Shown: positions 24,754-33,789, numbered from the stretch's first letter. The stretch: 35,782 nucleotides of DNA from Comamonadaceae bacterium (GCA_947448375.1 CANFMY010000007.1:1-35782); one strand, 5' to 3'. Notes: generated by a model not told the origin, from the sequence alone. Made by a program: numbers and translations.

Positions 24754-26355
24754 TCACACACTCAAAAATTGCCGACGCAAGGCATCATCCGACGCCAGCG
24801 TCTGCATGGGCCCGGTGTAGCGGACCTGTCCCTTTTCCAGCACCACGGCCCGGTCCGCCACCCACGAGGCAAAGGCCAGGTTTTGCTCAGACAGCAGCAG
24901 GCTCACGCCGGCGGCCTTGAGCGCCACAATCATCTCGGCCATTTGCTCGACGATGACCGGGGCCACCCCTTCGGAGGGCTCATCGAGCAACAACACCAGC
25001 GGGTTGCCCATGAGGCTCCTGGCGACCGTGAGCATCTGCTGTTCGCCACCGCTCATGCGCCCACCCGGGCGATGCAGCAACTCGGCCAGCCTCGGGAAAA
25101 GTTCGAACACGCGCTCGAGCGTCCAGTGCGGCGCGCGAGCTCCATCCGGGAACTGTCTGGCCGGCAGTTGCCCCACGCACAAGTTGTCTTGCACGGTGAG
25201 GTCGGTGAAGATGCGACGGTCTTCGGGCACGTAACCCAGACCCGCCTGCGCCGCCTCATGTGGGGCCAGGCGCATCAGGTCATGGTCGAGAAAGGTGGCC
25301 TGTCCTGAGCGCTCGGGTACCAGTCCCATCAAGGCCTTGAGCAGGGTGGACTTGCCAGCGCCGTTGCGCCCCATCAACGCCACCACTTCGCCGCGGTTCA
25401 CCTGCAGATGCACATCGAACAGCACCCGTGCCGCGCCATAGCCGGCAGTCAAACCCTGGACAGCGAGCAAGGGTTCGAGGCGGGCATCCGGCGTTCGAGC
25501 AGACATCGCTGCCCCGGAACCAGCAGCACGGGTCAGCGCGGGGGAGGGAGATGCAGCCCTCTGCCTCGACGACATTGGCATCGGCGCACCCGTTGGCGTG
25601 GTGTGCGTCAGTCGCCCTTGACCCAGGTACACCGCCTGCACCTGTTCATCCGCACGCACCTGCGCGGGAGTGCCCAAGGCAATGGGCCGGCCACGGGCCA
25701 GCACCAGCACGCGGTCCGCATGCTCGAACACCACGTCCATGCTGTGCTCCGTGAACAGCACCGCGAGTTGACGCTGCTGCACCAGGGACTGGGTCAGCGC
25801 CATGAGTTCGTGTCGCTCGGCCGTGGCCATGCCCGCCGTGGGCTCGTCCATCAACAGCAAACGGGGTTGGCTGGCCAGGGCGATGGCCAACTCGAGTCGT
25901 TTCACATCGCCGTAGGCCAATTCATGCGCAGCGCGCTCGGCTTGTGGTTGCAGGCCCACCTGCGCAAGCAATTCGAGTGCGTCTGCTCGGCGGTAGCGGG
26001 TAGCACGCCGCCAGGGCGAGAACACCCGCCCATCGACCGACAGCAACGCCATCTGCACGTTTTCGATCACGGTGAACGAGGCAAAGGTTTCAGCTATCTG
26101 AAAGGTGCGGCCGATGCCGCGTTGCCAGATTTGACGTGGCGAACAGCCCAGCAAGGACTGCCCTTCAAACAGCACGCTGCCCGCATCGGGGTCGAGTTGC
26201 CCGTGAATCAGGTTGAAGGTGGTCGACTTGCCCGCTCCGTTCGGGCCAATCATGGCCAACAACTCGCCAGGGGCGAGTTCGAACGACACATCGTCCACGG
26301 CACGCACATCGCCAAAGGACTTGCGCAGACCCTGAACCTGCAAGGACGGGCTCAT
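24754..26355 (-). CDS. Fused LivG-LivF type ABC transporter ATP-binding protein
   Basis: One open frame of 533 residues encodes two complete ATPase domains of a branched-chain amino acid-type (HAAT) importer. Domain 1 (about 5-248, LivG-like): Walker A GPNGAGKST (37-45), Walker B LLLMDEPTAG, and a degenerate signature LAYGDVK (146-152). A Pro/Ala/Ser linker (about 250-294) follows. Domain 2 (about 296-533, LivF-like): Walker A GRNGAGKST (329-337), intact signature MSGGEQQ (434-440), Walker B LLLDEPSEG. An internal ATG at 25506 (Met284) could restart translation and give free LivF. The start overlaps the permease stop as ATGA. The in-frame extension to 26700 is a shadow of the permease gene. 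Confidence 0.9.
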   Translation of the reverse strand: MSPSLQVQGLRKSFGDVRAVDDVSFELAPGELLAMIGPNGAGKSTTFNLIHGQLDPDAGSVLFEGQSLLGCSPRQIWQRGIGRTFQIAETFASFTVIENVQMALLSVDGRVFSPWRRATRYRRADALELLAQVGLQPQAERAAHELAYGDVKRLELAIALASQPRLLLMDEPTAGMATAERHELMALTQSLVQQRQLAVLFTEHSMDVVFEHADRVLVLARGRPIALGTPAQVRADEQVQAVYLGQGRLTHTTPTGAPMPMSSRQRAASPSPALTRAAGSGAAMSARTPDARLEPLLAVQGLTAGYGAARVLFDVHLQVNRGEVVALMGRNGAGKSTLLKALMGLVPERSGQATFLDHDLMRLAPHEAAQAGLGYVPEDRRIFTDLTVQDNLCVGQLPARQFPDGARAPHWTLERVFELFPRLAELLHRPGGRMSGGEQQMLTVARSLMGNPLVLLLDEPSEGVAPVIVEQMAEMIVALKAAGVSLLLSEQNLAFASWVADRAVVLEKGQVRYTGPMQTLASDDALRRQFLSV

Positions 26356-28268
26356 CCACGCCCCCCGCGCGACAAGTGCCGCCCCGCAAACCAGGCACGA
26401 ACCTGCTGCTGCAGACCCGCCAGGCCTTGTGGCGCCAGCAACACCAGCACCAGCATCACCCCACCCAACCAGGCGCGCCAGAATTCGGTGCTGCGCGCCA
26501 GCGTGTCCTGCAAGGTGGTGAACACCGCAGCCCCCAGCAAGGGGCCGAGCGTGGACTGCACGCCGCCCAGCAGCACCATCACCAGCGCATCGACCGAACG
26601 CGACACACCCAGCACGTCGGGTGCAATGCTGCCCTTGGAAAACGCATACAGCGAACCCGCCAAACCGGCCCACAGCGCGGCCACCACCAAGCCCGTCCAC
26701 TGCAAGCGTTCAACCGGCAAGCCGATGGCACGCGCGCGCAACACGGAGTCCCGAGCCGCGCGCAGGCCATAGCCCAGCGGGGCATGCAACAGGCGTTGCA
26801 TCGCGAGCACGCCCGTGGTCACCAGCGCCAGCGTCAGGCCGAAATACAGGGATCGATCCGACCACCAGGGGCTGGGCCACACGCCCGTCAAACCGTTGCT
26901 GCCGCCCGTGACGGCGTCCCACTGAAAACCGATGGCCCACAGAATCTGGCCAAAGGCCAGGGTGAGCATCGCCAGGTACACCCCGCTCATGCGCACCAGA
27001 AACCAGGCCAGACCCATGGCCACCACGGCGGTGACCAGCGGGGCTGCCAGCAACATGGCCTCCATCGGCAAGCCAGCACGCAACACCCCGAGCGCTGCCA
27101 CGTAGGCCCCCACCCCAAAGTACGCGGCATGGCCAAATGAATGCAGGCCTGCAGGTCCCAGAATGAAGTGCAGGCTGCAAGCGAACAGCATGGCCACCAG
27201 CACATCAATGCCCAGCACTAGCGCATACGGAAAAACCGTGGACCACAGGGGCAAGCTCGCCAGGATCAGCGCCACCCACACGACGCGACGCGTGGTGGCT
27301 GCGGCTGCCCGCAGGGGAGCTTGGGGGGAGGTCTGGCTGCGTTGCTGCTGGGGCGGCTGGCCCATCAACCCCCAGGGTCGCAAGACCAGCACCACCGCCA
27401 TCACCACGAACTCCGCCACCAGGGTGAGCTTGGAAAACGACACGCTCACTCCGCCCCACTCCACGGTGCCGATGGCAATGCACACCGCCTTGATTTCGGC
27501 AATCAGCAAAGCCGCCACGTAGGCGCCGGGAATCGAACCCATGCCGCCCACCACCACCACCACGAAGGCATCGCCCATGGTTTGCAAATCCAGCCCCAGG
27601 CTGGCGGGTTCACGCGGCAACTGCAAAGCGCCGCCCAAACCGGCGAGGGCGCAACCCAGCGCAAACACGCTGGTGAACACCCGGCGGGGAGGCACCCCCA
27701 AAGCACTCACCATCTCGCGGTCTTGTGTGGCGGCCCGTACCAGCAGGCCCCAGCGGGTGCGGTGCAGCAACCACCACACGCCACCGAGCACCAACGGTCC
27801 CACCGCCATCAGCAGCACGTCGTAACTGGGAAAGCGGCGTCCGCCAATGTCCACGGCCCCGGCCAGACCAGGCACCCGCGGACCGAGCAAATCCTCCGGA
27901 CCCCAGGCCCACAGCACACCGTCCTGAATCACCAGCACCAGGGCAAAGGTGGCCAGCAGTTGAAAGAGTTCGGGCGCGCGGTAGATGCGTCGCAGCAGCA
28001 GCACTTCCACCACGGCCCCCAGCGCCCCGGTGATGAGCGCCGCCAGCGGTACCGCCAGGGCATAGCCCCAGGCCTGGCCCAGCGGGCGGCTGATGAACTC
28101 CACCAGGGAGTACGCGAGGTAAATGCCGAGCAGGAAAAACGAGCCGTGCGCGAAGTTGACGATGCGCGTCACGCCAAAGATCAGTGACAGCCCGGCCGCC
28201 ACCAGAAACAGCGAGGAGGCGCCCGCCCAGCCATTGAGCAGTTGGACGGTCCAGCCCCAGGCATCCAT
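26352..28268 (-). CDS. Fused LivH-LivM type ABC transporter permease
   Basis: 638-residue membrane protein joining two permeases that are usually separate. The N-terminal half (1-302) is LivH-like: SLIFGVTRIVNFAHGSFF and the loop ALGVPPRRVFTSVFALGCALAGLGG that contacts an ATPase. A hydrophilic Gln/Pro/Ser/Ala linker (303-328) follows. The C-terminal half (329-638) is LivM-like: GPAGLHSFGHAAYFGVGAY, the loop AIGLPVERLQWTGLVVAALWAGLAG, and RAARDSVLRARAIG. Imported substrates in this family are amino acids, amides, urea and aromatic acids. It follows the binding-protein gene by 25 bases and overlaps the ATPase gene by four. Confidence 0.92.
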   Translation of the reverse strand: MDAWGWTVQLLNGWAGASSLFLVAAGLSLIFGVTRIVNFAHGSFFLLGIYLAYSLVEFISRPLGQAWGYALAVPLAALITGALGAVVEVLLLRRIYRAPELFQLLATFALVLVIQDGVLWAWGPEDLLGPRVPGLAGAVDIGGRRFPSYDVLLMAVGPLVLGGVWWLLHRTRWGLLVRAATQDREMVSALGVPPRRVFTSVFALGCALAGLGGALQLPREPASLGLDLQTMGDAFVVVVVGGMGSIPGAYVAALLIAEIKAVCIAIGTVEWGGVSVSFSKLTLVAEFVVMAVVLVLRPWGLMGQPPQQQRSQTSPQAPLRAAAATTRRVVWVALILASLPLWSTVFPYALVLGIDVLVAMLFACSLHFILGPAGLHSFGHAAYFGVGAYVAALGVLRAGLPMEAMLLAAPLVTAVVAMGLAWFLVRMSGVYLAMLTLAFGQILWAIGFQWDAVTGGSNGLTGVWPSPWWSDRSLYFGLTLALVTTGVLAMQRLLHAPLGYGLRAARDSVLRARAIGLPVERLQWTGLVVAALWAGLAGSLYAFSKGSIAPDVLGVSRSVDALVMVLLGGVQSTLGPLLGAAVFTTLQDTLARSTEFWRAWLGGVMLVLVLLAPQGLAGLQQQVRAWFAGRHLSRGGRG

Positions 28269-28293
28269 CCTTGATCAGTCCAGGGCGATGAAC

Positions 28294-29517
28294 TCAGTCC
28301 GCGGCACGGAGCTTGCGGACTTCGTCGTTGCTGGGCTGAAAAGCAGCGCCATCCTGGTAACGCGCGTCGACCATCACCCCCTTGCCCTGCTCGTTGCGGG
28401 TGCGCCCCACAAAAGCCCCCATGGTGGACTGGTGGTCAATGGCACGAAAGCTCAACTTGCCATAAGGGCTGTCAAACGTCAGGCCGCGAAAGGCGGTGAT
28501 GAGCTTCTCGGTGTCGGTGCTGCCCGCCTTGCGCAGGCCGGCGCCCAGGGCATGGATCATGGTGTAACCCACCACCGAGCCCAGGCGCGGGTAGTCCTTG
28601 TAGCGACCCTGGTAGGCGGCCAGAAAGGCCTTGTGTTCGGGCGTGTTGATGCTGTGCCACGGGTAGCCGGTGACGATCCAGCCGTTGGGGGTTTCGTCCT
28701 TGAGCGGATCGAGGTATTCGGGCTCGCCCGTCAGGAGGCTCACCACCTCACGTCCCTGGAAGAGGCCGCGCGTGTTGCCCTCGCGCACCAACTTGGCCAG
28801 GTCCGCCGCAAACAGCACGTTGAAGATGGCATCGGGTTTGGCGTCGGCCAGGGCTTGCACCACCGATCCGGCGTCCACCTTGCCCAAGGCCGGTGCTTGC
28901 TCGGCCACAAACTCGACGTCGGGTTGCGCCGCTTTCAGCAATTGCTTGAAGGTCGCCGCCGCCGATTGGCCGTACTCGTAATTGGGGTAGACGACGGCCC
29001 AGCGTTTTTTGCGCAGCTTGGCGGCCTCGGGCACCAGCATGGCCACTTGCATGTAGGTGGAGGCACGCAGACGGAAGGTGTAGCGGTTGCCGTTTTGCCA
29101 GACCACCTTGTCGGTCAGCGGTTCACCGGCCAGAAAGAACATCTTGCGCTGGCGAGCCAGATCGGCCACTGCCAGTCCCACATGCGAGAGGAAGGTGCCA
29201 CTCAGCACATCCACCTGCTCCCGCGTGATCAGCTCTTCGGCAGCACGCACCGCGTCTCCGGGGGTGGCGTTGTCGTCACGAATGAACAGTTGCAGCTTGC
29301 GACCGTTCACACCGCCAGCGGCGTTGATTTCCTCCAGCGCGAGTTCCATGCCCTTTTTGTAGGGCTCCAGAAACGCCGGCTGGGCCTTGTAGCTGTTGAT
29401 CTCGCCGATCTTGATCACGCCCTGCGCCCAGACCGGCGCCATCCACACCAGCACGCCCAGGCCCAAGGCCAGTTGGCGCACCAGACGGTTGACCTGCGTT
29501 GCGATGAATGAGGACAT
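28294..29517 (-). CDS. HAAT-family ABC transporter substrate-binding protein
   Basis: 407-residue periplasmic binding protein with a type I fold like LivK and AmiC. A signal peptide ends at AQG near residue 32. The mature protein starts VIKIGEINSY and shows AGGVNGRKLQLFIRDDNATPGDAVRAAEELI, typical of the family, and VVYPNYEYGQSAAATFKQLL near the hinge. It is the first gene of the three-gene importer. AGGAAG sits 5 bases before the ATG. Sequence does not identify the ligand; aromatic acids or amino acids are both possible, and the flanking catabolic genes favour an aromatic or amide compound only weakly. Confidence 0.92.
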   Translation of the reverse strand: MSSFIATQVNRLVRQLALGLGVLVWMAPVWAQGVIKIGEINSYKAQPAFLEPYKKGMELALEEINAAGGVNGRKLQLFIRDDNATPGDAVRAAEELITREQVDVLSGTFLSHVGLAVADLARQRKMFFLAGEPLTDKVVWQNGNRYTFRLRASTYMQVAMLVPEAAKLRKKRWAVVYPNYEYGQSAAATFKQLLKAAQPDVEFVAEQAPALGKVDAGSVVQALADAKPDAIFNVLFAADLAKLVREGNTRGLFQGREVVSLLTGEPEYLDPLKDETPNGWIVTGYPWHSINTPEHKAFLAAYQGRYKDYPRLGSVVGYTMIHALGAGLRKAGSTDTEKLITAFRGLTFDSPYGKLSFRAIDHQSTMGAFVGRTRNEQGKGVMVDARYQDGAAFQPSNDEVRKLRAAD

Positions 29518-29713
29518 GCGTTCTTCCTGGCTTTCAAAGGGAGGTCAGTTTAACGGCTAGCCCTGCTGGCAGCGGTATACACATTGCCCTGCTCGCGGCC
29601 TGGACCACACGGCAGCGCAGTGGATGCACAGGACACGGCATCGACACCCTCGCACCTTATGCAAGGCCCTGTCATGCCTTATGACACCTGGTTAGAAGTC
29701 CTGTTGTACAGTC
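29518..29713. promoter_or_regulatory. Divergent region between the ABC importer and fpr, with CCTTATG direct repeats
   Basis: This 196-base region serves both directions. CCTTATG occurs at 29655-29661 and again at 29677-29683, exactly 22 bases apart, two turns of the helix, on the same face of DNA and just before fpr. Direct repeats with this period are common for activator binding. TATAC (about 29576) and other AT-rich spots are present but no clear promoter pair could be fixed. No regulator gene is in the window. Confidence 0.4.
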
Positions 29714-30511
29714 ATGGATTCAGCCATAAAAACCACCATGAGCGCCTTGCACCAAGAACAAGTCCTGTCCGTTCACCACTGGACCGACCGGCTCTTCAGC
29801 TTCACCACCACCCGCGACATGGGCCTGCGTTTCTCCAACGGCCACTTCACCATGATCGGCCTGACAGTCAACCACAAGCCCTTGTTGCGCGCCTACAGCA
29901 TCGTCAGCCCCAACTACGAGGAGCACCTCGAGTTCCTGAGCATCAAGGTGCCCGATGGTCCGCTGACCTCGCGCCTGCAGCACATCCAGGTGGGCGACAG
30001 CATCATCGTGGGCCGCAAGCCCACCGGCACCTTGCTGATCGACTACCTGCTGCCCGGCAAGAACCTCTACATGCTCTCCACCGGCACCGGCATGGCGCCT
30101 TTCTTGAGTGTGCTGCGCGACCCCGAGACCTACGAACGTTTCGAGAAGGTCATCCTGGTGCACGGTGTGCGTCAGGTCAACGAACTGGCCTACCACGACT
30201 ACCTCACGCAAGAGTTGCCCCAGCACGAGTTGCTGGGCGAGATGGTGGCCTCGCAGTTTCTGTACTACCCCACCGTCACGCGTGAGCCTTATCGGCACAT
30301 GGGGCGCATCCCCGACCTGATGGAAAGCGGCCAGCTGTTTGCCGACCTGGGTCTGCCCGCCATCAATCCCCAACAGGACCGTGTGATGATTTGCGGTAGC
30401 CCGCAAATGCTGAAAGACCTCAAGAGTCTGCTTGAGCAGCGCGGCTTTCAGGAAGGCAACACCACGCGTCCGGGTGACTTCGTGATCGAGCGGGCGTTTG
30501 CCGAGCAATAA
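29714..30511 (+). CDS. fpr: Ferredoxin--NADP(+) reductase
   Basis: 265-residue flavoenzyme of the bacterial FPR class that exchanges electrons between NADPH and ferredoxin or flavodoxin, often in oxidative stress defence. It has the FAD-binding RAYSIVS (59-65), the TSRLQ and VGRKPTGTL segments, STGTGMAPF (122-130) of the nicotinamide site, MICGSPQML and the C-terminal VIERAFAEQ that is typical of this subfamily. An alternative ATG at 29738 (MSALHQEQVLSVHHW) matches the usual start in relatives and may be correct; neither ATG has a ribosome binding site. It stands alone, convergent to the following dehydrogenase gene. Confidence 0.94.
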   Translation: MDSAIKTTMSALHQEQVLSVHHWTDRLFSFTTTRDMGLRFSNGHFTMIGLTVNHKPLLRAYSIVSPNYEEHLEFLSIKVPDGPLTSRLQHIQVGDSIIVGRKPTGTLLIDYLLPGKNLYMLSTGTGMAPFLSVLRDPETYERFEKVILVHGVRQVNELAYHDYLTQELPQHELLGEMVASQFLYYPTVTREPYRHMGRIPDLMESGQLFADLGLPAINPQQDRVMICGSPQMLKDLKSLLEQRGFQEGNTTRPGDFVIERAFAEQ

Positions 30512-30532
30512 GACCGCTCGCGCGTCCCCGGC

Positions 30533-31420
30533 TCAAGCTTGGCCGGAAAGACCGGCCGCGCGTTCCACCACCTTGATGATCGCCGCATAATCGAGTTCGC
30601 CGTCGCCCTGTGCGATGGCCGATTGCATCCACTGCTGGGTCAGGCTGGTCTGCGTCAGCGGCACGTGCAGATCCGCCCCGGCCTGCAGGATGAGACCGAT
30701 GTCCTTGAGCATCTGATGCACCGTGAACGTCGGCGAAAAATCCCGCTCGCCCAGCGCACGGCCCAGCTGTTGCGATTTGGCTTTCATGATGGGCGACGCC
30801 ACCGCGCTGGCCCCCACCACCTGCCACAGGCTTTGCCAGTCGAGTCCGCCCTGACGCCCCAAGGTCATGGCCTCGGCCAGCATGGCCGATGTCTGGGCAA
30901 TCATCAAGTTGATGACCAGTTTCATCAGACGGGCCTGCTCGGCCTCACCCAGATAGAAATGGTGGGCCCCCCAACACCGCAAGGCGGGCAAGAGTTCGTC
31001 GTAATCGGCACGCGTGCCTGAGGCCAGCACGGTGAGTTGTGCCGACTCGGCCATGTGGTTGTTACCTGACACCGTGACGCGCAAATAGCGAATGCCTGAC
31101 GCCTGGCAGCGAAGGGCCGCCTGCGCAGACGCCGCCATCGACACCGTGCTGGTGTCCACCCAGATCGTGCCCGGACGCGCGTGAGCGACCACCTGGTCGG
31201 CCACGACCAGCAAGGCCTGGTCATGCGGCAGCGAGGAAAAGACGCGGTCCACGCGCGCCAACTCGGCGGTGGCATCGTCGGTCACGGTCAGCTTGGCTTC
31301 ACGGGCCAGTTGCAGACGCGCGGCCTCCAGATCGGTGACCCCCACCGCGTGGCCCGCTTGCTGCAGATGTCGGGCCATGGGCAAGCCCATCTTGCCCACG
31401 CCCATGAAAAGACTGCGCAT
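30533..31420 (-). CDS. NAD(P)-dependent beta-hydroxyacid dehydrogenase-like protein (second copy)
   Basis: 295 residues of the 3-hydroxyisobutyrate dehydrogenase superfamily. The Rossmann motif is GVGKMGLPMA (7-16), and the catalytic pair is Lys167 and Asn171 (MKLVINLM). The substrate loop reads VTVSGNN (115-121) in place of the common DAPVSGG. The usual function is NAD(P)-linked oxidation of a 3-hydroxy acid, but the actual substrate is unknown. GGGAG is 5 bases before the ATG; the in-frame extension to 31474 overlaps the intergenic gap. It is the last gene of a four-gene operon, 22 bases after the Bug gene. Confidence 0.88.
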   Translation of the reverse strand: MRSLFMGVGKMGLPMARHLQQAGHAVGVTDLEAARLQLAREAKLTVTDDATAELARVDRVFSSLPHDQALLVVADQVVAHARPGTIWVDTSTVSMAASAQAALRCQASGIRYLRVTVSGNNHMAESAQLTVLASGTRADYDELLPALRCWGAHHFYLGEAEQARLMKLVINLMIAQTSAMLAEAMTLGRQGGLDWQSLWQVVGASAVASPIMKAKSQQLGRALGERDFSPTFTVHQMLKDIGLILQAGADLHVPLTQTSLTQQWMQSAIAQGDGELDYAAIIKVVERAAGLSGQA

Positions 31421-31442
31421 GTTGGCTCCCGGTTCCGCTGGA

Positions 31443-32423
31443 TCAGTTGGCCTTGAGTGAGGCCGCCTGCGCAATGCGTGCGGCCGACTCCATCTCGGAG
31501 CGAATGAACGCGTTGAAGCCCTCGGGGGTCATCGGCATTGGCTCCGCGCCGAGTTTGGTCAACCGCTCTTTCACCTCGGGGTTGTTGAGCGCCTTGATGG
31601 CCTCTTCATTCAGTCGCTTGATCACTGCGGGCGGTGTGGCGCCGGGGGCAATCATGCCCACCCAAAAGATGTAGTCGGAACCGGGCACACCGGCTTCGAC
31701 GGTGGTGGGCACCTGCGGCAGGATGGGGCTGCGCTGGGGCGTGCTGACGGCCAAGGCCGTGAGTTTGCCTTCGCGCACCAACGGCAGCGCCCCCGAAACC
31801 GGCGAGAAGTACCAGTCGCTGCGTCCACCGATCACATCGGAAATCGCCTCCGGGGTGCCCTTGAACGGGACGTGCACCGCATCGAAACCCGCCTGCAGCT
31901 TGAACTTCTCGGCGTTGAGGTGCGTGGCACCGCCCACGCCTGCCGAGGCGTAGTTGAACTTGCCAGGGTTGGCCTTGGCTGCCGTCACCAGATCGTTCAC
32001 GGTCTTCCAGCCCTTGGCGGGCGATACGACCAACACATTGGCCAGCGAGGCCAGCGGCGTCACCCCGGTGAGGTCTTTGAGTGTGTCGTACGACAGGTTG
32101 GGATAGATGGCGGGGTTGAGTGCATGGCCCGACGATGGGATGAGCAAGGTGTGGCCATCCGGTTCGGACCTGGCCACCAGGGCCGCGGCGATGGTCCCGC
32201 CCGCGCCCGGCTTGTTTTCGATCACGATGGGTTGACCGAGCGACTTGGACATCACGTCCGCCACCGAGCGTGCGACGATGTCAGTGCCGCTCCCTGCGGT
32301 GAAAGGCACGATGAAGCGCACCGGCTTGGTCGGAAAACTCTGGGCCCACGAGGGCAAGGCGGTGATCGCCACGGCAGCGGCCAGGCAGGCACGACGCAGG
32401 GTCGAGATAGAACTTGTTTTCAT
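31443..32423 (-). CDS. Bug-family substrate-binding protein
   Basis: 326-residue periplasmic protein with a Sec-type signal peptide ending SWAQ and mature start FPTKPVRFIVPFTAGSGTD. Family motifs VIENKPGAGG, LSYDTLKDLTGV and VHVPFKGTPEAISDVIGG are clear. GGAG lies 7 bases before the ATG. It stands between the amidohydrolase gene (20 bases upstream) and a dehydrogenase gene (22 bases downstream), so its ligand is probably the amide, lactam or carboxylate handled by this operon. The long in-frame extension to 32741 is antisense-like readthrough across the amidohydrolase gene. Confidence 0.93.
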   Translation of the reverse strand: MKTSSISTLRRACLAAAVAITALPSWAQSFPTKPVRFIVPFTAGSGTDIVARSVADVMSKSLGQPIVIENKPGAGGTIAAALVARSEPDGHTLLIPSSGHALNPAIYPNLSYDTLKDLTGVTPLASLANVLVVSPAKGWKTVNDLVTAAKANPGKFNYASAGVGGATHLNAEKFKLQAGFDAVHVPFKGTPEAISDVIGGRSDWYFSPVSGALPLVREGKLTALAVSTPQRSPILPQVPTTVEAGVPGSDYIFWVGMIAPGATPPAVIKRLNEEAIKALNNPEVKERLTKLGAEPMPMTPEGFNAFIRSEMESAARIAQAASLKAN

Positions 32424-32443
32424 GGGTTGTCTCCGGTTGATGG

Positions 32444-33787
32444 TTATTGCAAGCCCAGCGCCTGCGTGATTTTGCGTCCCGATGCGCGCAGCGCCTCGAG
32501 CTTGGGAGCCAGCTCGACACCCAGCAACTGCCCGTGACGCTTCTTCCACTGACCCGCCACCATCACGCTGTCGATGTTGGCCAGACTGGTCTGGAACACC
32601 ACACTGCTGACCGGGTCGTGCACGGGTTGCATGTTGAGGTCGCTGGCGCGAATCAGCACCAGGTCCGCCTGCTTGCCTGCAGCGAGGGTGCCCAGGCGAT
32701 CGAGTTGCCCCAGCATGCGAGCGCCCTCCACCGTCACCCACTGCAGCGCCTCACGCGCGGGAATGGTCGAGGTGGACGGCACCGTGTTGTGCTCGGCGCG
32801 GTAGGCCACGTTGTCCAGGCTGCGCTGAATGCCCAGGGCAATGCGCGCCTGGCTGATCATGTCGCCACTCATCACGCTTTCGAGGTCCACCCCCAGCGAG
32901 GGTGCGCGTCCCAGGGCACGCAAACGCCCGGTCAGCGGATGACCATGGCCTTGCGACATCTCGCTCTCGGCGGCTGCCGAAAAGCTCATGCCCAGGTCAC
33001 AAAAGGTCTTGAGTTGCGCATCAGTCAACGCGTGTCCATGCACGATGTTGACGTGAGGCCCCAGCAGCCCTTCGGCCTGCAGCCGGTCCCAGCCATCGGG
33101 CGTGCGCGCCGGCCCACCGCCCTGGTGCAGCGAGGCGATGACACCCAGATCGCGGGCCATGCGGAAATCATGCAGCGCCACCTCGAGAGTGGAGTAATGC
33201 GGGCCCAGCACGGCTGCCCCGATGCTCAGCAGCGCTCGGCCTTGATGGGCCTTGAGCAGGCGCTCCACTTCAGCACGCGGATGCGGCACTTCCCAGAACG
33301 GCGTCTCGCCCGGCTTGGGGTCCGGCTTGGGCGTGCCATGAAAAAACGCCGCCCGAATGCCCGACTGGAGCAAGCCATCAATGGCCGCATCGTTGTGGGC
33401 CGGGGTTCGGTTGTTGTGGCACCAGTCCACCAGCGTGGTGGTGCCGTTGTTCAACTGGTTGAGCGCGCCCACCAGCGTGGCAATGTGCAGATCCTCGGGC
33501 GCAAACACCGTGGCCAGGCCGGCATGCATCTTCTGGAAATACTCCAGCAGCGTCCAGTTGGCCGCCACGCCGCGCAAGGCGGTTTGCCAGGTGTGCAGGT
33601 GGGCGTTGATGAGACCGGGGATGACGATGCAACCGGCGGCCGACACCACCTCGGCATCGTCCGCCTGGATGCGTGGCGCGATCTCCTGGATGACATCGCC
33701 AGCGACCAGGATGTCGGCCTCGGGCAAGTCACCTTGCCGGTCCAGGGTGATGACGGTCGCGCCACGGATGAGGGTGCGCGCAGCCAT
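32444..33787 (-). CDS. Amidohydrolase family metal-dependent deaminase/hydrolase
   Basis: 447-residue enzyme of the amidohydrolase superfamily, subgroup of chlorohydrolases, cytosine/guanine deaminases and SsnA. Predicted metal and catalytic residues are His63 and His65 (NAHLHTW), His221 (SLHQGGG), His250/His252 (VHGHAL), Glu274 (AAESEM) and Asp301 (LGVDLESVMSGDM). Such enzymes hydrolyse amine, amide or halide groups on ring compounds. GGAG is 8 bases before the ATG, and the gap to the upstream dehydrogenase gene is 2 bases. Its substrate is unknown. Confidence 0.92.
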   Translation of the reverse strand: MAARTLIRGATVITLDRQGDLPEADILVAGDVIQEIAPRIQADDAEVVSAAGCIVIPGLINAHLHTWQTALRGVAANWTLLEYFQKMHAGLATVFAPEDLHIATLVGALNQLNNGTTTLVDWCHNNRTPAHNDAAIDGLLQSGIRAAFFHGTPKPDPKPGETPFWEVPHPRAEVERLLKAHQGRALLSIGAAVLGPHYSTLEVALHDFRMARDLGVIASLHQGGGPARTPDGWDRLQAEGLLGPHVNIVHGHALTDAQLKTFCDLGMSFSAAAESEMSQGHGHPLTGRLRALGRAPSLGVDLESVMSGDMISQARIALGIQRSLDNVAYRAEHNTVPSTSTIPAREALQWVTVEGARMLGQLDRLGTLAAGKQADLVLIRASDLNMQPVHDPVSSVVFQTSLANIDSVMVAGQWKKRHGQLLGVELAPKLEALRASGRKITQALGLQ

Positions 33788-33789
33788 GC

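Noticed and set aside
25460-25495. GGTTCGAGGCGGGC-like segment resembling a tRNA T-arm
   Set aside because: It lies inside the ATPase coding sequence and no acceptor, D-arm or anticodon stem could be built around it.
29584-30285. A 233-codon plus-strand frame overlapping fpr in another phase
   Set aside because: The Arg/His/Pro-rich translation is a frame-shifted copy of fpr, which has all FAD and NADPH motifs.
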